Shown piece by piece: positions 54,267 through 63,327 of a stretch of DNA of 64,000 bases. A program made the position numbers and the translations under genes. The DNA comes from JBCCTX01 sp964468435 (GTDB lineage: Bacteria > Bacteroidota > Bacteroidia > J057), in assembly GCA_964468435.1 (NCBI GenBank), contig CAYXVE010000013.1:37098-101097 (forward strand), written 5' to 3'. The number at the start of each line of letters is the position of its first letter. Position 1 is the stretch's first letter. Below the pieces are notes generated by a model. It was not told the DNA's origin. It was given only the letters and a program-made list of their open reading frames with translations, and did not search any database.

Positions 54267-56669
54267 TTATATCCGGATCCCCACAGAAGCGTAAAAACTA
54301 CGAATAGTCGAAGGTATGATTCCTGGACCTGGATAACTCTCTGCCCTTCTGGTAAAATACTGCTCATCAGTAAGGTTATTAACACCAGCAGTAATCTTAA
54401 ACCGTTCAAATTGATATTCAGCAGAGAAATCCATGACGGAATATGAAGGGATTTTTCCAGTCAAAGCATTAGGGTTAAAAGTAGAATTAGTTGCGTCGGA
54501 GAATTGCTCGCTAAGATGGGAATACTGGAAGGTTGCTGTTAATTTTTTCCACCTGTAGTTAAGGCCAGATCGTAGCATCACATGGGGTACATACTCCACT
54601 TTACGATCTCTGATAGCCGTAATATCTGAATCGATATATCTTGCATCTGTTAGAGATAGATTGAGAAACATAAATAGTTTGGAATAGTTGGTGTTCCATT
54701 TAAGTAAGTCAAATATGTCTAACTCCGTAAACAATTCCACGCCAATATGTCGTGAATTACCTATATTAGTTCTAAACAAAGTGGTACTTCCAGGCAACTC
54801 ATACTGTCCGATACGATCATTATATCGCAATAGAAAGACACTAACATCTACATTTAGCCATTTCCATAAGCTTCCCCTAAGTCCAATATCCATATTGAAT
54901 CCGTTTTCATCCGTGATGAGGCTATCTAGTTGAAAATTGGGATTTACTACCCGTAGATCACTGAAGGTGATCGAGCGAAAATTCTGCGCATAGTTGGCAT
55001 ACATATGTAAATCATCCGTAAAATAGTAACTCATACCTAAGCCCAAGAGTGGAAATGAGCGGCTCGTTGAAGTTTGATCAACATTTACGGTAGAAGAAAC
55101 GAGGTTCCCCGCAAAATCAAACCGGTTGAGTTTCCACACTCCATTCGAGTTTGTCTGGATATGTTCTAGCCTAACTCCTGCTGTAAGGCTTAGATCCGGT
55201 GTTATATAAGTTAAGTTTTCTACGAATAAGGCGTAGTTTTTACTTGGGAAGTCATAATCAAATTCTTCCGGATCCTCAGGATTCAAAAATCGAAAATCAG
55301 GGGAACTACCAGTACTTGCCTCTCCTTGCTTGCGCTTGGTTAAACCATCATAATACCGTACACCGAGAATTAATGTGGAGACCATTTTGCTTAGTTCATA
55401 CGGGTGTAAAAGCCTTGCTTCCGCTCCAATATTTCGAAATTCATCCCTGATTAATGTACGGTTCTGATTAGGATTATCAGGGACACCAATTTGCTCGAGG
55501 TTTCCCAGTGCATCCCTGCTGGAAAGTAGTCCGAAACTCCTGATATTAAGCTTAGTTTTTTCAGATAAACGATAGTCCAGGGTAGAGGCTATCAAATTCC
55601 AGGATACATTAAACCAATTCCTGCCTCGGTTCGATTGCGAAAGATTACCGCTATTAAATTCTTCATCAGTTAATCCGCCAGGTTGTTGTGCTTCATAATA
55701 CAGATAAGAGTATTCTAAGCCTAGTTTTAGACGTTCATTTACCTGATAGCCGACTCGGCCAAATGCGGTATGCGCATCAAAATCAGAATTTTCTCTCCAG
55801 CCATTCCCCGTTCTATATTGATAATACCCATAATAGTCGAGGCGGTCTTTGCTTCCTCCAGCACTGACAAACGAGGTTAGTAAGCCAAAGGAACCAACAG
55901 CCTGCTCGGCATTCAATTCAAATGGTTTATCGGGAGCCTCTTTGAGCCTGAAGTTCAACATGCCACCAAATTGGGTGCCATACTGCAAAGAAGCTGCTCC
56001 CCGGACGACTTCGATCCTGTCAACTGCCTGCATAGCCGGCAGATAGTAACTTTCTGGATACCCTAATGCATCAGCACTCATATCATAGCCATTTTGGCGT
56101 GTATTAAAGTTAGCTGTACGACTGGGACCCAAACCCCTTGCAGCAATGTCCAACTGAAGTCCGGCAAAATCACTTTCCCAAATATTCAGACCTGGAACCT
56201 TAGCAAATACCTGCCTTGCAGTATTAGCAACTTTATTAGCAGCAAAATCGTCCAATACAATGACTTCATTCTTTTTGGATGCATAAATTCCAAAATCCTC
56301 AACTGGTCGAAGCCTCCTTATTCCATTGGTTCGCATCCTCGCTACAATTTCTACGGCATCCAGATTACTGGATAGTTCCTCTAGATAAAAGTTTACCTCC
56401 TTATCCTGAGTCAAATCAATGATGATATCTGAGGACTTCATTCCCAGGCTGTAAGCCTTTAAGGAATGCTTTCCTTTAGGTAAGGAGGTTTCATAGTAAC
56501 CTTTATCATCTGTCTCTATAAAAAGATTGGAAGACTGAACCCATACTGTAGCTTGATCAAATGGCTCATTTGAAGTACTGGAGCGTACTTTTCCGTATAT
56601 CTTGAAAAGTTGGGCAGGAAGTGAAGTTGTCGAGAAAATAGCCATTATGAAAAACAGGAATATCTTCAT
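54267..56669 (-). CDS. TonB-dependent siderophore/iron(III) dicitrate receptor, FecA-like
   Basis: An 800-aa outer-membrane receptor. Order: signal peptide (1-19), carboxypeptidase-regulatory-like domain (about 22-100: KIYGKVRSSTSNEPFDQATV), plug (about 125-235: VFAKVPGLNIWESDFAGLQL, IDRVEVVRGAASLQYGTQFG), barrel to the terminal aromatic residue (SFYASVGIRI). The plug and barrel resemble FecA/ferrichrome receptors. It is the last gene of the DUF4856-imelysin-HTTM-receptor operon, overlapping HTTM by 4 bases, and the operon has an iron-type operator. The ligand (a ferric chelate, likely) is inferred. Confidence 0.92.
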   Translation of the reverse strand: MKIFLFFIMAIFSTTSLPAQLFKIYGKVRSSTSNEPFDQATVWVQSSNLFIETDDKGYYETSLPKGKHSLKAYSLGMKSSDIIIDLTQDKEVNFYLEELSSNLDAVEIVARMRTNGIRRLRPVEDFGIYASKKNEVIVLDDFAANKVANTARQVFAKVPGLNIWESDFAGLQLDIAARGLGPSRTANFNTRQNGYDMSADALGYPESYYLPAMQAVDRIEVVRGAASLQYGTQFGGMLNFRLKEAPDKPFELNAEQAVGSFGLLTSFVSAGGSKDRLDYYGYYQYRTGNGWRENSDFDAHTAFGRVGYQVNERLKLGLEYSYLYYEAQQPGGLTDEEFNSGNLSQSNRGRNWFNVSWNLIASTLDYRLSEKTKLNIRSFGLLSSRDALGNLEQIGVPDNPNQNRTLIRDEFRNIGAEARLLHPYELSKMVSTLILGVRYYDGLTKRKQGEASTGSSPDFRFLNPEDPEEFDYDFPSKNYALFVENLTYITPDLSLTAGVRLEHIQTNSNGVWKLNRFDFAGNLVSSTVNVDQTSTSRSFPLLGLGMSYYFTDDLHMYANYAQNFRSITFSDLRVVNPNFQLDSLITDENGFNMDIGLRGSLWKWLNVDVSVFLLRYNDRIGQYELPGSTTLFRTNIGNSRHIGVELFTELDIFDLLKWNTNYSKLFMFLNLSLTDARYIDSDITAIRDRKVEYVPHVMLRSGLNYRWKKLTATFQYSHLSEQFSDATNSTFNPNALTGKIPSYSVMDFSAEYQFERFKITAGVNNLTDEQYFTRRAESYPGPGIIPSTIRSFYASVGIRI

Positions 56670-58045
56670 CTCGTCGCAATTTCTTTAAATGGCAGAATCC
56701 AATCCTTAGGAGCCCAATCATCATTTTTTTCCGTTAGGTCTACCTCTGGATCAATAAGCAGTTGAGCAGGCCTGGCATTGAGCGTGACCCAAACTTCAGC
56801 CCGTACTTTGGGGTCTTCCATGCCTTGTTGAGTATAATAGTCTTTCAGATAATGAGCAAATTGCAAAATAAGGTCTGGTTGCATAGCCATCTGTTTCTCC
56901 TGATGGGGATTCAAAAATTGATGATTAATTACGGAACCTTCTTTCCCATTTTCTCCATTCTTCACATAAAAGGTGGCTGTACCCGCTTTTTCCATCAGCA
57001 TTACACGCCATGAAAAACGATAACCCTCTTCAGTCCAGAATATATTCCCACGATACAATAAATATCTCCAGGGGAATAGTAACTGGAAAAGGAAAAATAC
57101 CATCAAAAATGGGAGTAACAACCTGTTTTTGGGGTTTGGTTGATGGGGTGCAAAATATTCAGCCCGGTCATGGATGTGCTTGAATAGCGTGGCCAGATGG
57201 TCCAACAATCGCTGGTGAAATGATGAAGAGAAAAAAATGGTCACAACAAAAATCATAATGAGCGGGAAAATACCTATCTGAAATAAAATACCTGTCAGGA
57301 CGTGAAAAACTACTACAGCAATGAATGACAGCCATCGGGTTTGTTTAAGAAGTAGCCCTGCTGTAATAAATGTATCAAATAGCATTCCCATCCAGCTAAA
57401 GAGGAACGCAGTAATTTTGTATTTAAAGATAAATCCAATGATGGGTACGCTGGTCTTTGCTGGCAACCAGATAGATAAAGGTAAAGCGCGAAATAGCCAG
57501 TCATAGTTTATTTTGGCTATCCCCGCGTAAAAATAGACAATCGCGATTTGAAGCTTAAATAGGTCAATACACCATCGGCTCACCATCTTTTGATGCAGTG
57601 AGGGATTGCGAATGACGTCCAGCGAAAAGTAGCGATTAGCCGGAACCCATATCATCAAAAATGCAACAATGCTTACAAAGTAGTAGTGATTTAGATAATA
57701 GGTGATATCGATCAACTCTACGTAAGTAAAGCACAGAAAGAATACCACCGCAAAAAGTCTGTAAAACCATCCCAATACAATAGCCACGCAAGCTAATGCC
57801 ATGAGCCCAAAAATTGTATACATCCCCCAACGTGATAAGGGTTGTACCCAATCAAAGCCGTAATAGCTGAAATGAAGTATAGGTTCCACCAATTGAGTAT
57901 CAACCCAACCCAACCACATGTAGCGCAGGGAACTAAAGAGCATGGACAATCCAAAGGCTATGCGAAAGGTAATCAATGGAGCAATCGAAGTCGGTCGCTC
58001 CATATAATTAATTAATCTTTGATATAGATTTAATCTGTAAGTCAA
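56666..58045 (-). CDS. HTTM-domain membrane protein
   Basis: A 459-aa inner-membrane protein of the horizontally transferred transmembrane (HTTM) family, related to vitamin K-dependent gamma-carboxylase. It has about 6-8 membrane helices in residues 20-330 (FGLSMLFSSLRYMWLGWVDT, FFLCFTYVELIDITYYLNHYY, LQIAIVYFYAGIAKIN). The soluble tail holds EEGYRFSWRVMLMEKAGTAT and NPHQEKQMAMQPDLILQFAH. LQIAIVYFYAGIAKIN is the family core. Its function in iron operons is not known. The 3' end overlaps the receptor gene (ATGA) and imelysin lies 12 bases upstream. Confidence 0.85.
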   Translation of the reverse strand: MTYRLNLYQRLINYMERPTSIAPLITFRIAFGLSMLFSSLRYMWLGWVDTQLVEPILHFSYYGFDWVQPLSRWGMYTIFGLMALACVAIVLGWFYRLFAVVFFLCFTYVELIDITYYLNHYYFVSIVAFLMIWVPANRYFSLDVIRNPSLHQKMVSRWCIDLFKLQIAIVYFYAGIAKINYDWLFRALPLSIWLPAKTSVPIIGFIFKYKITAFLFSWMGMLFDTFITAGLLLKQTRWLSFIAVVVFHVLTGILFQIGIFPLIMIFVVTIFFSSSFHQRLLDHLATLFKHIHDRAEYFAPHQPNPKNRLLLPFLMVFFLFQLLFPWRYLLYRGNIFWTEEGYRFSWRVMLMEKAGTATFYVKNGENGKEGSVINHQFLNPHQEKQMAMQPDLILQFAHYLKDYYTQQGMEDPKVRAEVWVTLNARPAQLLIDPEVDLTEKNDDWAPKDWILPFKEIATR

Positions 58046-58057
58046 TTAAGTACAATG

Positions 58058-59173
58058 TTAATCTCCATCACCTGAATTATACGTGATGCTAATTCCTAGC
58101 AATGAACTCATCGAACTCTTGAAATTTGCGGTGTTATTTTGCAATTCATCTCTAAGAATCCTGACCTGTTCAGTCCCGGCATTCTCAGACAATGGTCCCT
58201 GAGGAATGGACGCAATGGCATTATCTATTCTGTTGATGGCTTCCTTTGTTGTAGTAACTAGTTCAGGGCCTCCCACGACAGATTCCAGGTACTCCTCGAA
58301 ACCGATGATATCCTGACCACTTCGAGTTAATCCGAACCATATATTTTTTGAATTCTCAAAATGTTCTACAATTAGATCCCGTGACATTCCACTGTAAAAT
58401 GCCTCTACCAAAGAACCGTCTACCTCTTCCTGACCGGCAGTAAGTCCAGCAGGTAATTCGATTTTAAAGTTCTTCATGATCTCATAGTCTTTGACAAATT
58501 CGTTGTAATACTGGGAGATGGAGCTACCAGCAGCTGTTCCATCACTGTTGATAAAATCTTGAATATAAGTAGAATTCCATTCCTCAACGATACGATCAAA
58601 GGTAGTCTTTAATTCATCTATGGTAAGGAGTAAGTAGTCTTTTCGATTCTGATCAAAACCATCAATGATTTCGATATCAGAGATTCCATTACCATAGATT
58701 AAGTACTCTACTGTATAAAATCCTCGCACATCGCGGTCAAAGCTATTGGCCAGATCAAAGTCTGTCGTGATAATATTTTGTTCCACTTTATCTTCACTTA
58801 TGGGAAATGCTCCCAAAACAGAAGCATATGATCCTAATAATAAGTTGGCTGGACCAAAACCAAAAGCTGAACAATGTTGGTGGTCTTGTACCGCCACAGC
58901 CCATGCCGCTCTTAAGGTGGCAAGATTTTCTGTAGTGCTAGATTGCGTAAAAGTCTTAGCGGCATTTTCTAGCTCACTAACACTTGATTGAAGGGACTCG
59001 AAATTAGGGATGATGAGATTATTTGCCACACTTTCCAACATAGCTCCTCTATCGAAGTCTGGATCAACAGTATCATTGTCATCATCACAGGAAATAAATC
59101 CAATGGCAAATATTAATGCAAAAAAAATATTACCTGTTAACGTTTTGTAGTTGAGTGTAATAATACTTTCCAT
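58058..59173 (-). CDS. Imelysin-family iron-regulated lipoprotein
   Basis: A 371-aa secreted lipoprotein with the lipobox near FIGFISC (residues 22-29). The imelysin (M75 peptidase) domain covers residues about 45-360: LIIPNFESLQSSVSELENAA, the central LLLGSYASVLGAFPISEDKVE, and DVRGFYTVEYLIYG, the position of the family motif GxHxxE, here GFYTVE with Tyr for the His. Imelysins are linked to iron acquisition in gut and marine bacteria. It sits second in the iron operon, 87 bases after DUF4856 with a hairpin between, and 12 bases before HTTM. The lost His argues against metal-dependent peptidase activity. Confidence 0.88.
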   Translation of the reverse strand: MESIITLNYKTLTGNIFFALIFAIGFISCDDDNDTVDPDFDRGAMLESVANNLIIPNFESLQSSVSELENAAKTFTQSSTTENLATLRAAWAVAVQDHQHCSAFGFGPANLLLGSYASVLGAFPISEDKVEQNIITTDFDLANSFDRDVRGFYTVEYLIYGNGISDIEIIDGFDQNRKDYLLLTIDELKTTFDRIVEEWNSTYIQDFINSDGTAAGSSISQYYNEFVKDYEIMKNFKIELPAGLTAGQEEVDGSLVEAFYSGMSRDLIVEHFENSKNIWFGLTRSGQDIIGFEEYLESVVGGPELVTTTKEAINRIDNAIASIPQGPLSENAGTEQVRILRDELQNNTANFKSSMSSLLGISITYNSGDGD

Positions 59174-59207
59174 AGTATTGATGGGTTAAAGAATTCATAA
59201 GTTAGAA

Positions 59208-59238
59208 GAAACCTTACCGTGATAAGCAGTAAGGTTTC
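59208..59238. other. Intercistronic hairpin between DUF4856 and imelysin genes
   Basis: GAAACCTTAC and GTAAGGTTTC form a perfect 10-bp stem with an 11-base loop in the 87-base gap. On the transcribed strand it is followed by TTCTAAC rather than a T-tract, so it is likely a partial terminator or a processing/stability element that sets the DUF4856 to imelysin ratio. Confidence 0.5.
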
Positions 59239-59260
59239 AAAAATAGATGCTTAAAAACGA

Positions 59261-60367
59261 TTAAGGGTTATTGTTGACAAAAAACCCTGTTACCTCCGTG
59301 TCTGTAAATCCATAGATTGATTGGATATTATCTATCACCTGATCGAGGTTGGCGAGCAGGGTAACCTCATTCAAAAGCCTGTAACTTTCAGGAGTTTCGC
59401 CGGCAGGTGCTAGTAATAACTCAAGTATATCATCAATTTGCGAATCTGTGATCAACTTTTCGCTGATCCCTCTAAATCCATGGGCAAAGCCCACCCCTTC
59501 AGCATACGAATGGAGTGCATTCCCAAGTGCTGCGTTCTTCTCTTCTCCATCAGGTAATAAAGAAGCTTCCTGCAATTGTAATTTTGATGCATTACAATAG
59601 TAAATAACGGTAGCAAAATTTGATTTTTCCCAGTTTTGCAAATAGTCAGCCAGTGCTTGATCACGTTCATCATTAAACTCACTTCCTGCTTCAATAGCAG
59701 CTTTTGCGGTTATCAAGTTGGTACGTATATCATAAAAAAATCCTGTTTCATTAACAAGATCTGATCTTCTTCTGGAATACGTTGCCGCTGCAGTGGCTTT
59801 AGCGGGATCGAAGTCAATGTCTGCACCATGTATTTCTATTAATTTATCGATGGCCGAACTATTACTTAGGTCCCCGTTGATCACAGTTAAGGCGTGATTG
59901 TACAAAGCTGCTCCAAAAGACCCTTTTTGAACCGTTTGCTTTAGCTCGAGACCATTTTCGTCAAGTAGCCTCGATCCTAGCAGCCCACCATCTTCATCAG
60001 GAGAGGGAGTACCCGTTCCAGGGTTTTGAAAAGGAGTAGGTGAATTAGCTGCTTTTACCACCTCTATCAGCCATTCTTCAATCAAAGTACTGTAGCTGGG
60101 TAATGTTACTGATGCAAGCGTAGCTGGATAGGAAATATCTGCTACAGGTGTACCCTGTGCATTTGCCTCAGCTGAACTGATTGCCGATGTCAAAGTGGAT
60201 AGCTCATCAATAACAGTGTTTTCCGCTACCACGTTCGCGTCATACGATGCTGAAACGTATTCAGTTGGGATATTTAGTGTAGGACTAGGATCGTCATTAT
60301 CCTCATCGTCACAGCTTATAACAGCAACTGATAGGAGTATAATAAAGTACCAATTTTTAATTTGCAT
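59261..60367 (-). CDS. DUF4856 family lipoprotein
   Basis: A 368-aa secreted lipoprotein, lipobox in VAVISCDD (Cys19 or so), then an acidic stretch (DDEDNDDPSP). The rest is the DUF4856 domain: LPTEY-type start (NIPTEYVSASYDANVVAENT), LLGSRLLDENGLELKQTVQK, GSFGAALYNHALTVI, HSYAEGVGFAHGFRGI and SIYGFTDTEVTGFF at the end. DUF4856 genes sit beside imelysin and HTTM genes in Bacteroidota iron operons, and this is that arrangement. It is the first gene of the operon, 53 bases from a -7 box and operator. Its role in binding iron or a chelate is inferred. Confidence 0.85.
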   Translation of the reverse strand: MQIKNWYFIILLSVAVISCDDEDNDDPSPTLNIPTEYVSASYDANVVAENTVIDELSTLTSAISSAEANAQGTPVADISYPATLASVTLPSYSTLIEEWLIEVVKAANSPTPFQNPGTGTPSPDEDGGLLGSRLLDENGLELKQTVQKGSFGAALYNHALTVINGDLSNSSAIDKLIEIHGADIDFDPAKATAAATYSRRRSDLVNETGFFYDIRTNLITAKAAIEAGSEFNDERDQALADYLQNWEKSNFATVIYYCNASKLQLQEASLLPDGEEKNAALGNALHSYAEGVGFAHGFRGISEKLITDSQIDDILELLLAPAGETPESYRLLNEVTLLANLDQVIDNIQSIYGFTDTEVTGFFVNNNP

Positions 60368-60411
60368 GTTTATTTAGTTTGGTTGAACAGATTAAACTAG
60401 AATTTAGACAC

Positions 60412-60448
60412 CAAAGTTAACATTTATCTAGACTAAGTCTAAATAAAT
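60412..60448 (-). promoter_or_regulatory. Promoter with Fur-type operator of the iron operon
   Basis: On the minus strand, TAACTTTG (60412-60419) is an exact TAnnTTTG -7 box, 45 bases before the DUF4856 start codon. A TTTA -33-like element (60440-60443) lies 20 bases upstream. The spacer contains a 27-bp palindrome at 60422-60448: ATTTATCTAGACT, then A, then AGTCTAAATAAAT (12 of 13 positions match). The core TAGACTxAGTCTA is of the kind recognised by iron regulators of the Fur family, so binding would block RNA polymerase when iron is plentiful. The regulator is inferred. Confidence 0.75.
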
Positions 60449-60498
60449 ATGTACTTTATTTAACCCTAGCATTGTTATAAACCAAAAGAGAGTAGATG

Positions 60499-60525
60499 GA
60501 GGAAGCCTGTACTTGAGGCTTCCTC
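60499..60525 (-). terminator. Hairpin after the beta-helix gene
   Basis: GAGGAAGCCT and AGGCTTCCTC form a perfect 10-bp stem with a 7-base loop. It is 17 bases past the stop of the beta-helix gene (minus strand). The T-tract after it is poor (CATCTACTCTCTTTT), so termination may be partial. Confidence 0.6.
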
Positions 60526-60541
60526 TCTGTAAATGATACGA

Positions 60542-61807
60542 TCAATCAGTGATATAAATCTTACCCGCAGGTAGATATCTATCATCGATTTCCAGGCGGT
60601 ATACATACAAGCCTTCTGCCAGTCCGGTTATAGGTATCCGGTTTTTTAGCTTATTCAGTATGACCACTCTGACGGTTCTGCCTGTGAAGTCCATTAGCGT
60701 AAGTCTGAGGTTGTTATTGGGTACATCTGTATCCTGTTGCTCTACGATGATGATGTCTGTGGCAGGGTTAGGATAAACATGAATTTGCTCAGCCAATGCT
60801 GTTGCTGAATCTACTCTGGCATTTTTAAATGCTTCAGCTTCAGCTTCTTCAAAGGTCCCATCACAACTGAGTAGGATTTGTGCCGGGAGTATGGATGCAT
60901 TGATATTAGCTCCTGTAACATTGGTATTCCATCCATTGATCGAACCGCAGTTGTTACCGTTCCACATGTGATTGGGTTGACCGCCGCTACCAGACCAGTT
61001 GATCTGATTATTCCGGACGGTATGATTCCCACATTGTGGTGCCTGGATGCTCCATACATACAGTCCTACATTGGTGAAGCTTTGTGCACGAGCATAGACT
61101 TTATTGTTCTCCATCGTAATGTTGGTGCCACCGGCAATCGCGATACCATATTGACCCGGGTCGACTAGGATATTATCTCTTACGACCACATATCCCCCTC
61201 CCAGATCGCCAGTCATGATCCCTCCGCCACTTTTACTGGGGCCACCTCCGCGGATCCAGTTGCCGATTATCTGGATGGGATCCTCGGCTGTACCCTGCGA
61301 TTTGTACAGATTGATAGCATCCTCCGGATAGCTCTCGCCCAGAATATTTTCTGAAACATTGTAATTGATCCGGTTGCCGCCACCGCTTACCTGGTGAAAC
61401 TGGACCAATTGCCCACGGGGAAATGGGCCTCTGACATTTTGGGCCTCAATATGTGTTACACTGACTCGTTGACTGCTGTACGCTACCACAGCTGTAGCTA
61501 CATTGGTAATGTAGCAGTCACGGATCGTCACATTTGTACAGCTTTTCAATTCTATGCCACTGAGCACTGCACCTGTAATTTTACAGTTTTCAATAGTCAC
61601 GTTGCTGCAATTGCTGAGCTGAATAGCATTGTCCCTGGAGGTATTAATCTCGAGGCCACTGATGGTGAAATTGCTCTGTCCATCGCGAATGACCGCTTCC
61701 GATGGTGTGTAAGGACCACAATATTGTGATCCAGGGATTTCCTGTGCTACAACTAAAGCATAGCTTAGCCATAATACCCCAAAAATGAACAAACGAAAAT
61801 CTCTCAT
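60542..61807 (-). CDS. Right-handed parallel beta-helix protein with T9SS type A domain
   Basis: A 421-aa secreted protein. Signal peptide 1-21 (VLWLSYALVVAQ). Residues about 40-320 form a parallel beta-helix with repeats such as SGLEINTSRDNAIQLSNCSN, VTIENCKITGAVLSGIELKS and VTIRDCYITNVATAV, as in NosD/pectate-lyase-like proteins. The C-terminus (IHVYPNPATDIIIVEQ, LTLMDFTGRTVRV, ITGLAEGLYVYRLEI) is a T9SS type A sorting domain. It probably binds or degrades a polysaccharide. No catalytic residues can be assigned. Confidence 0.9.
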   Translation of the reverse strand: MRDFRLFIFGVLWLSYALVVAQEIPGSQYCGPYTPSEAVIRDGQSNFTISGLEINTSRDNAIQLSNCSNVTIENCKITGAVLSGIELKSCTNVTIRDCYITNVATAVVAYSSQRVSVTHIEAQNVRGPFPRGQLVQFHQVSGGGNRINYNVSENILGESYPEDAINLYKSQGTAEDPIQIIGNWIRGGGPSKSGGGIMTGDLGGGYVVVRDNILVDPGQYGIAIAGGTNITMENNKVYARAQSFTNVGLYVWSIQAPQCGNHTVRNNQINWSGSGGQPNHMWNGNNCGSINGWNTNVTGANINASILPAQILLSCDGTFEEAEAEAFKNARVDSATALAEQIHVYPNPATDIIIVEQQDTDVPNNNLRLTLMDFTGRTVRVVILNKLKNRIPITGLAEGLYVYRLEIDDRYLPAGKIYITD

Positions 61808-62248
61808 GCTTGATAAGTGATGTTAATAGGTTTTGAAAATAGTTGCAAAGGGCTTCCTGGAGCGCACGGATTTCATGCACCCAAATTGAGTTGTTACAAA
61901 GAGTTAATTTGTTTCGAAATAGGGTTTAGTTAGATATCCCGCTTACGGAGTGTTGTGATGCATGATGTTAGGTAAAAAAAGCGGGTAGGTTTTAGAAGTG
62001 CTCCATGCATGTGAGTATTGGGACAGAATAATGAAAGGATAAAATGCTTTAAATAGATTGTATGGTTCCATGTAAGGTACTTGCATTAAATGAACATGGC
62101 TTTCATTAAGCTGTTACTTAGCAAAATTACGGGAAGAAAGCTAACAGGTTACAATGGGAGAAAATAATACTTTGAAAGGGTAGTAATTTCAGGAACTACG
62201 TAATATGATTTAAAGATGGATAGTGTCTGATATTAATTGATACAGGGA
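61808..62248. other. Intergenic region without a recognisable gene
   Basis: About 440 AT-rich bases upstream of the beta-helix gene, ending at the short tandem repeat and IS66 remnant. Both strands were read; there is no frame of family likeness. It presumably holds the beta-helix promoter. Confidence 0.4.
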
Positions 62249-62280
62249 GGGTAACTATTTAACAGGGTAACTATTTAACA
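62249..62280. repeat. Perfect tandem repeat, 2 x 16 bp
   Basis: GGGTAACTATTTAACA occurs twice, directly adjacent (62249-62264 and 62265-62280). It overlaps the last codons of the IS66-like remnant. Confidence 0.85.
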
Positions 62281-62420
62281 GCGGATTCTTGCGAAAGATC
62301 TGGCGCGTCAATATGTCTGAAACAACCCGAGATTTTTTGTTTGACTTTTATCATTTGGAGGTCTCTTTCGGAGAAATTATTTTTAAATGGTACTTTATAT
62401 CGCATAAGAGTCTCATAATA
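62271..62420 (-). pseudogene. IS66-family transposase remnant
   Basis: On the minus strand the frame reads YKVPFKNNFSERDLQMIKVK, then QKISGCFRH, matching the conserved C-terminal end of IS66 transposases (pattern VPFDNNxAERDxRMxKxKQKISGxFR). A neighbouring frame then gives GARSFARIRC, the equivalent of GAExFARIRSYI, so there is a frameshift between the two parts. An upstream stop and a stop 15 codons later complete the decay. The upstream 500 residues of the element are not found. It indicates past transposition beside the toxin-antitoxin pair. Confidence 0.8.
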
Positions 62421-62655
62421 TCGTTAATGTATTCTCTAAAGCATTTTATGGAATCGGCTTTTTGCTGGCGAAGGCTTTTTTACAACATGCACAAACCTGC
62501 ACTTCTTAGGGTCCCTTGAAGTCTGGAGAATCCACCATCTTTAGGTTGGTACCTTAAAGTATTCTTGATGAATTGAATGAAGCTTTGGCTGCATGATGAA
62601 TATTTTTTTGAATAAAAAATGTAAATTTAACATCGGATCAATAAACCCCTAAAAA

Positions 62656-63327
62656 ATGTCTGCAATCAATCAACCCATGATAGGGAAAGGCATATACGCC
62701 ATAGCTGAGTTAGCCAAACTCCTGCAACTGCCTTACAAGCGGGTCAGTAAATGGATATCCCATTATTGGGACGGTGAGTTGGGAAAGGCTTTCAAAATAC
62801 AGTATACCTGGAAAAACGGAGCCTCTAAGGCTGTGAACTTCCAGACCCTCATCGAATTATATGTCATGATGACATTCACAGAAGCTGGGGTGAAAACCCG
62901 TGAAGTGTTGAAAGCACATCAGACCCTCAGTAAATGGTATCGAAATCCCTTTCCCTTTGCTTTGCAGGAAGTGATTCAATCCATCCATACTGATGGCAAA
63001 AAAATATTCATTATCAAAGGTAAAGACGTGATTACCTTGGATGGAGGTCATCAGCTGAATATGGATTTTATTTATCTATTCTTCAAAAAACTGGAATTTG
63101 ACACTGAAAGTCTGGCTGTGAGATACTGGCCCATGGGAAAAGACCGGAATATTGTAGTTGATCCAGAGCGAAAACTGGGGCATGCCGTTATCGCATCTCA
63201 CAACATTTATCCTGAAACCCTATATTTCCATTACAAAGCAGGAGATCCTATTCCCTATCTGGCTCATATATATCGTTTGACAGAAGCTGAAGTAAAAGAT
63301 GCCATTGATTATTGTGAAGCGGCATGA
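62656..63327 (+). CDS. DUF433-domain antitoxin
   Basis: A 223-aa DNA-binding antitoxin. The N-terminal segment (IGKGIYAIAELAKLLQLPYK, RVSKWISHYW) has a MerR/HTH-type helix pattern. Residues about 175-220 are the DUF433 domain (GHAVIASHNIYPETLYFHYK, LTEAEVKDAIDYCEA), a winged-helix domain of VapB-like antitoxins. The stop overlaps the toxin start (ATGA at 63324-63327), a typical antitoxin-toxin order. It presumably represses its own operon. Promoter: AT-rich with TTTTTTTGAATAAAAAATG at about 62607-62626. Confidence 0.75.
   Translation: MSAINQPMIGKGIYAIAELAKLLQLPYKRVSKWISHYWDGELGKAFKIQYTWKNGASKAVNFQTLIELYVMMTFTEAGVKTREVLKAHQTLSKWYRNPFPFALQEVIQSIHTDGKKIFIIKGKDVITLDGGHQLNMDFIYLFFKKLEFDTESLAVRYWPMGKDRNIVVDPERKLGHAVIASHNIYPETLYFHYKAGDPIPYLAHIYRLTEAEVKDAIDYCEAA

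Noticed and set aside
62289..62519. A 76-codon plus-strand frame.
   Set aside because: Antisense to the IS66-like remnant, which has recognisable protein motifs.
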